From positions 1 to 13,160 of the forward strand of contig ONXZ01000017.1 in NCBI GenBank assembly GCA_900321905.1: a stretch of 13,160 nt of DNA. The letters are read 5' to 3'. This document shows positions 1 through 8,165 of the stretch, one piece after another. Position numbers and translations under genes: made by a program. Source of the DNA: an uncultured Eubacteriales bacterium. Its GTDB lineage: Bacteria; Bacillota; Clostridia; Oscillospirales; Acutalibacteraceae. Position 1 is the first letter of the stretch, and every line of letters starts with the position of its first letter. Under the pieces are notes generated by a model that made no database searches, was not told the DNA's origin, and saw only the letters and a program-made list of their open reading frames with translations.

Positions 1-2
1 CG

Positions 3-575
3 GAACTTGACTCGATTGACGCGGATATTGCAGCGGCTGACAGAATGTTCACGCAGAGTGAAACAACTGCGCCGTCAACTTCCAAAACGCCGCGCAAAAA
101 GCCGAATACCGCCTCAACCACAGAGCCATCAACAAAACCTACTACGACAGCGCCAAAACAAAGCGAATACATTAGTTTAACGTATCCTTGCCCTGAGTAC
201 AAAACAATCACCTGCGCCTTCGGAGCGTACGACGGTCACACGGGCGCTGACTTTTCAACGTGGGGCAATGTCAACTGCAAAATCGTAGCCGCCGAATCAG
301 GCACTGTCATTCTTGTTAAAATACTGGAGTACAGTTACGGTCACTACATCGTTATCCGTCACGATAAAAAAACAGCGAGCGGCAAGGCGGTTTACACGCT
401 TTACGCTCATAATAATGATATTCTTGTGTCCCCCGGTCAGTATGTCAAAAAGGGGCAACAGATTGCGTACAGCGGCTCAACAGGTAACTCAACCGGTCCG
501 CACTGTCATTTTGAGGTGCGTATCGGCGGACCCGACCAGTACTGTGCGCAAAATCCGGCAAACTATCTCCCGTAA
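3..575 (+). CDS. M23 family metallopeptidase (murein endopeptidase), 5' truncated by window edge
   Basis: A zinc endopeptidase of the M23/LytM family, expected to cut peptidoglycan cross-links outside the cell. The LytM metal motif HTGAD is at nt 237-251 and the HCH motif at nt 501-509, followed by FEV, so the catalytic set looks complete. The frame is open back to the left window edge. The codons before the ATG at nt 45 read as helical, charged residues (ELDSIDADIAAADR), like the end of the coiled coil in the next gene, and no ribosome binding site precedes that ATG. I therefore treat it as internal and the gene as truncated. A Thr/Ser/Pro/Lys-rich linker of about 40 residues joins the helix to the peptidase domain and is absent from the downstream paralogue. 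The domain is closely similar to the C-terminus of the gene at 593-2053, 17 nt downstream, suggesting tandem duplication. Confidence 0.9.
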   Translation, partial: ELDSIDADIAAADRMFTQSETTAPSTSKTPRKKPNTASTTEPSTKPTTTAPKQSEYISLTYPCPEYKTITCAFGAYDGHTGADFSTWGNVNCKIVAAESGTVILVKILEYSYGHYIVIRHDKKTASGKAVYTLYAHNNDILVSPGQYVKKGQQIAYSGSTGNSTGPHCHFEVRIGGPDQYCAQNPANYLP

Positions 576-592
576 AAAAAGAAGGAATTATC

Positions 593-2053
593 TTGAAACA
601 GCACACAATTAACAAAATAATATGCGTTTTACTGTCAGTTTTACTCACGTTTTCAGTCTGCTCGATAGCAGCATTTGCAAGCGAAACAGACGACAAATCT
701 TCTGAGGCGGTCACCGCTGAAAAAACGACGGAAAAAGAAACCACTACCAAGGACGTCAAAAAGCAGAAGCAGGAAGCGAAAAAGTCGCTCTCTCAGCAGA
801 AAAAAGAACTGCAGGAAAAACTGAAAAAGAGTCAGGAAAAACTTGAGCAGTTCGGCGAAAATGCCAAAACCACCGAGGAATATATCAAGGTGCTTGATGA
901 AAAGATTGGCATACTCGGCAAAGAACTCGACGTCCTCACAAAAGAAGTTGAGGAAGCGCGCGCAAAGGTTGAAAAACTTGATAAACAAATCAAGCCGCTT
1001 GAGGATAAAATTGCCGCGCTCCAGGCAGAGTTTGACAAGTCGCAAAAGGAGTATGACAAACTAAAAGGCTCGTTCACACGCACCTACGGCTTATATTGCC
1101 TGCGCATGCGCGCAATGTACATAAGCGGCAGCGACAGCGCCATTGCCTCGCTGCTTTGCAGTAAGGATTTGGAGCAGTTTCTCGCGAGGTTTGAGATGAT
1201 TCGCGCAGTGTCGGCAAGTGACGCAGACTTGCTGCAAAAAGTTAACTCGCAGATGAAACTGATTATAACCAAGCAGGGCGGACTCAATGAGCAGAAAGAG
1301 CGCATTAACGCCTCAAAAACCGTGCTTGACAAAAAGCGCAGCGAATACAAGAAAGAGCAGAAAAAAGTTGAGGATGACCAGGAACTCATCGCCAAGAAAA
1401 AAATAATGCTTGACGACGACAGGGCGGAAAGCGACCGCCTGTACGCTGTGTATACCCACAACGCCAAGGTGTATACCGAGTTCCACAATGAGGATGAGGA
1501 AATCATCAAAAAAGTTGACGCGGAAATTGACGCCCTCCTGAAAGGGTTAAAAGACCCCGACGAAATTACAACCGCTGTCACCAAAAACCGCGACAGTCAG
1601 GAGAAGAAGATGGAGGACGACGCAAAGTCGCTTTACAACAAGTCGGACGTCAGCCTTGCAATGACCTTCCCTGTGCCGGGTCACTATGCGGTGTCATGTG
1701 CGTTCGGTTATTACAGTAACGGCAAGCCGCACACAGGTACAGACTTTCCGTGTCCAACAGGCAGCAGAGTAGTTGCCGCTCAAAAAGGCACTGTCATCAA
1801 GGTCAGAAAACTCAATTATTCATACGGCCACTACATTATGATTTACCACGGTACCGACTCAAAAGGCAGGCAGATTGTAACCCTTTACGCACACAATTCC
1901 GATATCCTTGTCACCGTCGGTCAAAGCGTTGCCAAGGGTCAGCAGATTGCACGCAGCGGCTCAACGGGCAACTCAACAGGTCCGCACAGCCATTTTGAAG
2001 TTATTATCGACGGTAAAAAAACCAACCCTGTGCCGTTCCTTGCAAAAAAGTGA
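593..2053 (+). CDS. Secreted coiled-coil M23 peptidase (EnvC/murein hydrolase activator type)
   Basis: A 486-aa exported murein hydrolase or hydrolase activator. The start is TTG, with GAAGGA seven nt upstream; the next residues give a standard signal peptide (Lys at the N-terminus, hydrophobic core, AFA cleavage near residue 29). Residues about 45-350 are very rich in Lys, Glu and Gln with heptad spacing, a long coiled coil like that of EnvC/NlpD-type proteins and the FtsX-regulated hydrolases. The C-terminal 120 residues are an M23 domain with H380, D384 (HTGTD) and H465/H467 (HSHFEV). Because these metal ligands are intact it may be an active enzyme, unlike Escherichia coli EnvC, which is a catalytically dead activator. 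It follows the truncated paralogue by 17 nt and is followed by queH after one nt, so the three are probably co-transcribed. FtsEX control is family knowledge only; no ftsEX is visible here. Confidence 0.92.
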   Translation: MKQHTINKIICVLLSVLLTFSVCSIAAFASETDDKSSEAVTAEKTTEKETTTKDVKKQKQEAKKSLSQQKKELQEKLKKSQEKLEQFGENAKTTEEYIKVLDEKIGILGKELDVLTKEVEEARAKVEKLDKQIKPLEDKIAALQAEFDKSQKEYDKLKGSFTRTYGLYCLRMRAMYISGSDSAIASLLCSKDLEQFLARFEMIRAVSASDADLLQKVNSQMKLIITKQGGLNEQKERINASKTVLDKKRSEYKKEQKKVEDDQELIAKKKIMLDDDRAESDRLYAVYTHNAKVYTEFHNEDEEIIKKVDAEIDALLKGLKDPDEITTAVTKNRDSQEKKMEDDAKSLYNKSDVSLAMTFPVPGHYAVSCAFGYYSNGKPHTGTDFPCPTGSRVVAAQKGTVIKVRKLNYSYGHYIMIYHGTDSKGRQIVTLYAHNSDILVTVGQSVAKGQQIARSGSTGNSTGPHSHFEVIIDGKKTNPVPFLAKK

Positions 2054-2054
2054 T

Positions 2055-2663
2055 ATGAACAAAGTTAATTACCAAAAAGAAACCGACAAAATAATCGACT
2101 CTATAACATCGCAAAACGCTGTGCCCCGGCTTTTGCTGCACAGTTGCTGTGCGCCGTGTTCAAGTTATACGCTTGAATATCTGTCGCAGTATTTTGCGAT
2201 AACTGTGTTTTATTTCAATCCAAATATTTCGCCCCAAAGCGAGTTTGAAAAACGCTTTGCAGAGCAAAAACGGCTTGTTGAATCACTGCCGGCAAAGAAT
2301 AAAATTGAACTTGTAAAAGGCGAATACGACTACAACGTATTTCTTGAAATCGCAAAAGGACTTGAAGATGTCAGAGAGGGCGGCGAGCGTTGCTTCAAAT
2401 GTTACCGTCTGCGACTTGAGCAGACGGCGGCGCTTGCCAAAGAGCAGGGGTTTGACTACTTTTGCACTACGCTGTCAATCAGTCCGCTCAAAAACTCGCA
2501 AAAGATTAACGAAATAGGTTTTGACATTGCTGAAAAATACGGCGTGAAGTGGCTCCCGTCAGACTTCAAAAAGCGCGAGGGATACAAACGCTCAATCGAA
2601 CTCAGCCGCGAATACGACCTTTACCGTCAGAACTTCTGCGGATGCGTGTATAGCAAAGCGTAG
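2055..2663 (+). CDS. queH: Epoxyqueuosine reductase QueH
   Basis: QueH (formerly DUF208) reduces epoxyqueuosine to queuosine at the wobble position of GUN-anticodon tRNAs, replacing the cobalamin-dependent QueG in many Firmicutes. The 202-aa product has the family's cysteine pattern: C31-C32 with C35 (HSCCAPC), C113 and C116 (ERCFKC), C137, and C195 and C197 (FCGC); these include the Fe-S/iron ligands known for QueH. The frame is open further upstream inside the preceding gene. I chose the ATG at 2055 because it lies one nt after the preceding stop and directly precedes the conserved core, giving a normal family length. The ribosome binding site is weak (AAAAAAGTG), so translational coupling to the M23 gene is likely. 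Its stop codon sits in the loop region of a long palindrome. No other queuosine gene is visible in the window. Confidence 0.93.
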   Translation: MNKVNYQKETDKIIDSITSQNAVPRLLLHSCCAPCSSYTLEYLSQYFAITVFYFNPNISPQSEFEKRFAEQKRLVESLPAKNKIELVKGEYDYNVFLEIAKGLEDVREGGERCFKCYRLRLEQTAALAKEQGFDYFCTTLSISPLKNSQKINEIGFDIAEKYGVKWLPSDFKKREGYKRSIELSREYDLYRQNFCGCVYSKA

Positions 2664-2675
2664 CTTTGCTATACA
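2647..2675. repeat. 13-bp-arm perfect palindrome across the queH stop codon
   Basis: TGTATAGCAAAGC (2647-2659) is the exact reverse complement of GCTTTGCTATACA (2663-2675), separated by three nt. The queH stop (2661-2663) falls at the loop and start of the right arm, so the last five codons are encoded in the stem. There is no T-tract after it, so it is not a standard intrinsic terminator; it could stabilise the mRNA 3' end, or be the edge of a repeat element that has supplied the end of queH. Confidence 0.8.
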
Positions 2676-2792
2676 GTATCCGGTTTCCGGAATCCAGACT
2701 CCAGCCTGTAAGGTGCTGCGTACGGCTTATTATAATGGGTATGGGCGCAGCCCATCCATTGCTGGATACTGGAAACTGAAAACTGCAAACTG
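2674..2792. repeat. Intergenic element flanked by inverted arrays of 7-bp repeats
   Basis: The left side is a run of degenerate heptamers: CAGTATC (2674), CGGTTTC (2681), CGGAATC (2688), CAGACTC (2695), then CAGCCTG (2702). The right side is the opposite orientation: GATACTG (2765), GAAACTG (2772), AAAACTG (2779), CAAACTG (2786). The first left unit and first right unit are exact reverse complements (GATACTG), so the arrays are inverted about a central hairpin at 2734-2760. This occupies almost the whole queH-rarA gap. It resembles short tandemly repeated heptamers known from other bacteria, but I do not recognise this exact family. Confidence 0.7.
2731..2760 (+). promoter_or_regulatory. TATAAT box with adjoining stem-loop upstream of rarA
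   Basis: A perfect TATAAT is at 2731-2736, but the region about 17 nt upstream (GTAAGG or TGTAAG) is a poor -35. Immediately after it, AATGG (2734-2738) plus ATGGGC (2741-2746) pair with GCCCAT (2750-2755) plus CCATT (2756-2760), leaving a GCA loop and a GT bulge. A promoter here would place the hairpin at the start of a rarA-nth transcript. The missing -35 makes this a weak call; the hairpin itself is clear. Confidence 0.35.
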
Positions 2793-2813
2793 TTTCGACT
2801 GAAAGGAGAAACT

Positions 2814-4073
2814 ATGAATACTCCACTTGCGGACAGAATCCGTCCGACTGAACTTGCCGACGTTGTTGGTCAAAAGCACCTGCTCACACCGGGCAAGGCG
2901 CTTTACAATATGATTGACGGCGGCGAGATACCAAACTTAATATTTTACGGTCCGTCAGGTGTGGGCAAAACTACGGTAGCCTCAATCATTGCCAACAAAA
3001 CCAAAAGGGCGCTGCGCAAACTCAACGGCACAACGGCGTCAACACAGGATATCAAAAACATTGTTGCTGAGATTGATACATTCACCGCGCCAAAGGGCAT
3101 TTTGCTCTATCTTGATGAGATTCAGTATTTCAACAAGCGCCAGCAGCAAAGCCTGCTTGAGCATATAGAAAACGGCAAAATCACGCTGATTGCGTCAACT
3201 ACTGAAAATCCGTATTTTTACGTCTATTCGGCTATTCTGTCGCGCTCTACTGTTTTTGAGTTCAAGAGCATACAGACAGAGGATATTATCCCTGCAGTAA
3301 AACGCGGCTTCGACTTCCTCGCAAAGGAAAATGATGTAGAGGTTATTTGCGAGGATTCTGTGGCAAAAAAGATTGCGCAGGGTTGCGGCGGCGACGTCCG
3401 CAAGGCGCTGAACACCGTTGAAAACTGCTATCTCGCCACACCGTTTGCAGACGGCAAAAAAGTGATAACTGCCGAAACTGCTGACGAACTTGCACAAAAG
3501 TCGTCAATGCGCTACGACCGGGACGGCGACGAGCATTACGACATAGTGTCGGCATATCAAAAAAGTATGCGCGGCTCTGACCCTGACGCTGCGCTTCACT
3601 ACCTTGCAAGGCTGCTTGAGGCAGGCGATTTGCCAAGCGCGTGCCGCAGGCTGATGGTCTGCGCGTGCGAGGATGTTGGACTTGCCTATCCGCAGATAAT
3701 TCCAATTGTCAAAGCGGCAGTTGACGCAGCAATGATGGTCGGCTTGCCTGAGGCGGAAATTCCGCTTGCCGACGCTGTAATTCTTGTTGCGACTTCGCCC
3801 AAAAGCAACAGCGCAAACAATGCTATTAAAGCGGCGATGAGCGACGTCAGGAGTGGCAACATCGGTCCGATTCCGCGCCAACTTCAAAACAAGCACTTTG
3901 ACGGCGAGGACGCCGAAGTCAAGGGTCAGCATTACATATATCCACACGATTATCCAAATCACTATACATATCAGCAGTACCTGCCCGATGTTATCAAGGA
4001 CGCTCACTACTACGAATACGGCGACAACAAAAACGAGCAGGCATTCAAAAAATACTGGGACAAAATCAAATGA
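2814..4073 (+). CDS. rarA: Replication-associated recombination protein A (AAA+ ATPase, RarA/MgsA family)
   Basis: RarA is a clamp-loader-like AAA+ ATPase that acts at stalled replication forks, interacting with SSB and DNA ends. The 419-aa product has the normal family length and the typical N-terminus MNTPLADRIRP followed by VVGQKHLL. Walker A is GPSGVGKTT at residues 46-54, Walker B is LLYLDE ending at D101-E102, with a sensor-1-like STTENP segment and a LSRST arginine-finger region after it. The C-terminal half carries the tetramerisation/lid region (for example the ACEDVGLA and ATSPKSNSA segments usual in this family). The start ATG is preceded by AAAGGAG at 2802-2808. It is the first gene after the heptamer element and overlaps nth by 4 nt, so the two are translationally coupled genome-maintenance genes. 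Confidence 0.96.
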   Translation: MNTPLADRIRPTELADVVGQKHLLTPGKALYNMIDGGEIPNLIFYGPSGVGKTTVASIIANKTKRALRKLNGTTASTQDIKNIVAEIDTFTAPKGILLYLDEIQYFNKRQQQSLLEHIENGKITLIASTTENPYFYVYSAILSRSTVFEFKSIQTEDIIPAVKRGFDFLAKENDVEVICEDSVAKKIAQGCGGDVRKALNTVENCYLATPFADGKKVITAETADELAQKSSMRYDRDGDEHYDIVSAYQKSMRGSDPDAALHYLARLLEAGDLPSACRRLMVCACEDVGLAYPQIIPIVKAAVDAAMMVGLPEAEIPLADAVILVATSPKSNSANNAIKAAMSDVRSGNIGPIPRQLQNKHFDGEDAEVKGQHYIYPHDYPNHYTYQQYLPDVIKDAHYYEYGDNKNEQAFKKYWDKIK

Positions 4074-4702
4074 CAAGAAAAGAGAGAACGCTAAACGCAA
4101 TTGAGATACTGAAAAAAGAATATCCGGATGCAATCTGCTCGCTTACATCGTCAAATCCCTTTGAACTGCTCGTCGCGACACGGCTTTCAGCACAGTGTAC
4201 GGATGCAAGAGTTAACCTTGTAACGCCAACTCTGTTTGAACGTTACAAAACGCTTGACTATTATGCAAACGCAGAGCAGAGCGAGGTTGAGGATATCATC
4301 AAATCCTGCGGTTTTTACCGCGACAAGGCAAAGTCTATTATCGGCATGGCGCAAAAAATCCGCGATGATTTTGGTGGCGTTGTGCCTGACAATATCGACG
4401 ATTTAATCACCTTGCCTGGCGTTGGCAGAAAGACGGCAAATCTGATTGTAGGCGACGTTTACGGCAAAGAGAGTATTGTTGTTGACACACATATGATACG
4501 CATTTCAAACCGCATAGGACTTGTAAATGTCAAAGAGCCTGTCAAAATTGAAATGGCGCTCAAAAAGGTTGTGCCTGCAGATGAAGGCGCGGCGTTTTGC
4601 CATCGCATTGTGCTGTTTGGCAGGGACATCTGCTCCGCACGCAAACCAAAATGCGATACCTGCCCTATGTTTGATAACTGCAAACGTGTAGGGGTAAAAT
4701 AA
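4070..4702 (+). CDS. nth: Endonuclease III, DNA glycosylase/AP lyase
   Basis: A bifunctional base-excision repair enzyme that removes oxidised pyrimidines and cleaves the abasic strand. The 210-aa product matches the usual length of about 211. The helix-hairpin-helix LPGVGRKTAN spans residues 115-124 with catalytic K121, and the catalytic aspartate is D139 in VDTHMIR. The C-terminal [4Fe-4S] loop is complete: C188, C195, C198 and C204, with the family's C-x6-C-x2-C-x5-C spacing. The ATG overlaps the rarA stop as ATGA (4070-4073), so expression is probably coupled to rarA. Nothing is anomalous about it. Confidence 0.97.
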   Translation: MTRKERTLNAIEILKKEYPDAICSLTSSNPFELLVATRLSAQCTDARVNLVTPTLFERYKTLDYYANAEQSEVEDIIKSCGFYRDKAKSIIGMAQKIRDDFGGVVPDNIDDLITLPGVGRKTANLIVGDVYGKESIVVDTHMIRISNRIGLVNVKEPVKIEMALKKVVPADEGAAFCHRIVLFGRDICSARKPKCDTCPMFDNCKRVGVK

Positions 4703-4738
4703 ACTGACAAACTATAGAGATAACTTAAAGGATTTATT

Positions 4739-6538
4739 ATGAAACGAACAATATGCACATTACTGTCGCTCATTTTGATTATGATAGCAATTTACATACC
4801 AAACCTGAGCGTATTTGCAAGTGATGAAATCAAAACGGATTTTATCAAAAACCCATATTACGCAAACCGCGAGGTGGCAACAGGCTCCCTTGAAGAATAT
4901 ACCGTTGAGGAATCAACGACGAGAACTTACAACGGCAAAACCTACTGTTCACGCGGTAAAAAACTGTATAACACGCTTGCGTCGGGACTCGAAAAACGCA
5001 GTCAGAAAGTCACCCTTTACTATCTTGCTACAGCGCCTATCAACAGCAAGTTTAAACTTTCAAACCTGACTGGCGAACTGTTTTCTGAAGCGACTGACGA
5101 TTCGCTTAGCGTATCTTGTACCGACGGCGATTATATACGCTGGTCAACACTCGGCTGGGAAAGTGAAATAAAACGCGACAATATGGCAGGCGGCTACTAC
5201 TATTGCACGCTTACTTTTTACGCAAGTTATTACGACACAGCGGCGCAGGAAAAGCAGGTGGACTCCGTTGTAAACGAGTTTCTAAACAGTACCAACACAA
5301 GCGGTATGTCCGATTATCAGATTCTCAAAAAGGTACACGATTTTGTGTGCAATCGCACCACATACTGCTACGACGCAGTTGACGACCCATACGGTAATAT
5401 TTACGCTTACAGCGCGTACGGTGCGCTTGCAAAGGGCAGTTGTGTGTGCCAGGGTTACTCGCTTGCGTTTTACCGTCTTTGCAAGGAACTCGGATACAGC
5501 GTGCGTATAATCACGTCGGCTCCGCACGCATGGAATCTTGTTGGGCTTAACGGCAAGTATTACTATGTTGACACAACATGGGACGATGAAAACGATAAAA
5601 TAAAGTATAAGTTTTTCCTTGTGAGTTATTCGGATTTACGCAAGGAAGATATAATAAACGAGCATATCCCTGAAGAAAAATATTATGACGGTGAGTATTA
5701 TAACGAAACATACGGTGAAAAAATTGACGCCGAGAGTTACGACAACAGCGACTTAACTCTGCTGTCAAACTGCACGGTGTCTATACCGAACAGCCGCTAT
5801 ACTTATACAGGCGGCGCGATTAAGCCGCAGGCAACTGTAAAGTCCGGCGATAAAGCGCTAACCGCTGATGATTTCACAGTCAAATACAGCAGCAATACAA
5901 AAACAGGCTACGGCAAAGTAAATATCACAGGCGTCGGCGGTTACAGCGGCACTTCGCACAGACTGTTTGCAATTATACCTGCAAAGATGGGCAATCTTTC
6001 GCTTGCAAGCAGCGGCAGGGGAGTGAATTCGCTCACACTAAAGTGGACTGCGCCCGCAAGCGGCGTTACAGGCTACAGCGTTGAGTGCTACAGGAGCAGC
6101 GGCTGGAAGGTAGTCGCATTCGTTACAGGCAAAACAACTGCGGTTATCAGTTCACTGTCAGCAGGTTTGCCGTATAAGTTCCGTATAAGGGCGTACAAAT
6201 CAATATCAAAACGCAATTTCTACGGTGCTTACAGCAATGTTTTTACCTCCTGCACCAAGCCGCAAAAGCCTGCAGTAACGCTCAAAACGCGTTCAAAAAC
6301 CGTTGTCGCAAACTGGAAAAAAATCAGCGCCGGCGGCTTTGAAATTCAGCGCTGCACAAAAAATAACTTCTCCGCAAACGTGCAGACCTACAAGGTTAAA
6401 GGCACTTCAACCCAAAAAACTATTAAAAACCTTAAATCAAAAACGGTTTATTATATCCGCGTCCGCTCCTATAAGGTGATAAACGGCACAACTTATTATT
6501 CACCCTGGAGTGCGGTAAAATCCATTAAATGTAAATAA
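4739..6538 (+). CDS. Secreted transglutaminase-like protein with Ig-like and FN3 domains
   Basis: A 599-aa exported protein with a signal peptide (residues 1-27, VFA cleavage) and AAAGGA upstream of the ATG. Residues about 190-290 form a transglutaminase-like papain-fold domain with the triad C237 (VCQGYS), H263 (PHAWN) and D278 (YVDTTWDD). Residues about 344-419 look like an Ig-like domain common in Clostridia surface proteins (YTYTGGAIKP, then TGVGGYSGT). Residues about 420-510 and 511-599 look like two FN3 domains (YSVECYR/YKFRIRAYK and FEIQRC/YYIRVRSYK). Family members act as extracellular peptidases or amide-processing enzymes at the cell wall; the substrate cannot be told. No sortase motif or C-terminal membrane helix is seen, so it is secreted or held non-covalently. 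It starts 36 nt after nth and is probably read through from it. Confidence 0.88.
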   Translation: MKRTICTLLSLILIMIAIYIPNLSVFASDEIKTDFIKNPYYANREVATGSLEEYTVEESTTRTYNGKTYCSRGKKLYNTLASGLEKRSQKVTLYYLATAPINSKFKLSNLTGELFSEATDDSLSVSCTDGDYIRWSTLGWESEIKRDNMAGGYYYCTLTFYASYYDTAAQEKQVDSVVNEFLNSTNTSGMSDYQILKKVHDFVCNRTTYCYDAVDDPYGNIYAYSAYGALAKGSCVCQGYSLAFYRLCKELGYSVRIITSAPHAWNLVGLNGKYYYVDTTWDDENDKIKYKFFLVSYSDLRKEDIINEHIPEEKYYDGEYYNETYGEKIDAESYDNSDLTLLSNCTVSIPNSRYTYTGGAIKPQATVKSGDKALTADDFTVKYSSNTKTGYGKVNITGVGGYSGTSHRLFAIIPAKMGNLSLASSGRGVNSLTLKWTAPASGVTGYSVECYRSSGWKVVAFVTGKTTAVISSLSAGLPYKFRIRAYKSISKRNFYGAYSNVFTSCTKPQKPAVTLKTRSKTVVANWKKISAGGFEIQRCTKNNFSANVQTYKVKGTSTQKTIKNLKSKTVYYIRVRSYKVINGTTYYSPWSAVKSIKCK

Positions 6539-6560
6539 ACACTTGATATTAAAGTGTTTT
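6537..6560 (+). terminator. Weak stem-loop after the transglutaminase-like gene
   Basis: AAACACTT (6537-6544) pairs perfectly with AAGTGTTT (6552-6559), a 7-nt loop and a short T-run following. The stem begins in the stop codon and is AT-rich, so termination would be inefficient. It also covers the -35 box of the guaB promoter, so it may be incidental or an operator-like palindrome. Confidence 0.35.
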
Positions 6561-6571
6561 AATGATAGAAT
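6543..6571 (+). promoter_or_regulatory. guaB promoter (extended -10, vegetative sigma type)
   Basis: TTGATA (6543-6548) and TAGAAT (6566-6571) are separated by 17 bp, and TG at 6563-6564 makes an extended -10. This is the best promoter match in the window. Transcription would begin near 6578, leaving a leader of only about 20 nt, which contains the ribosome binding site TTGGAGG (6587-6593). There is no room for a purine riboswitch. Confidence 0.7.
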
Positions 6572-6582
6572 AGTAAAAATAA

Positions 6583-8073
<1,491 letters not shown>

Positions 8074-8104
8074 TTAAGATTCCGAGTATTTTTAACAATA
8101 AGAT

Positions 8105-8145
8105 AAGGCGAATCAGCCATTTTTAACCGTGTTTGGATTCGCTTT
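8105..8145 (+). terminator. Probable guaB terminator stem-loop
   Basis: AAGGCGAATC (8105-8114) pairs with GATTCGCTTT (8136-8145) over ten bp with one G-T pair and a 21-nt loop. The following ACTTTGCTT is only partly T-rich, so efficiency is uncertain; some read-through into the downstream gene is possible. Confidence 0.5.
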
Positions 8146-8165
8146 ACTTTGCTTAAGGTGATTTA

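Noticed and set aside
653-1584. Minus-strand open frames opposite the coiled-coil M23 gene
   Set aside because: They are rich in Phe/Leu/Ser purely as the complement of Lys/Glu/Gln codons in the coiled coil.
1908-2054. Upstream extension of queH by 49 codons
   Set aside because: That frame lies inside the M23 domain coding sequence and its residues do not resemble QueH; the ATG at 2055 gives the normal family length.
3504-4133. Open frame of 209 codons on the minus strand opposite the rarA 3' half and the start of nth
   Set aside because: It is antisense to well-supported genes, with no ribosome binding site and no recognisable motifs; it arises from codon bias of the + strand genes.
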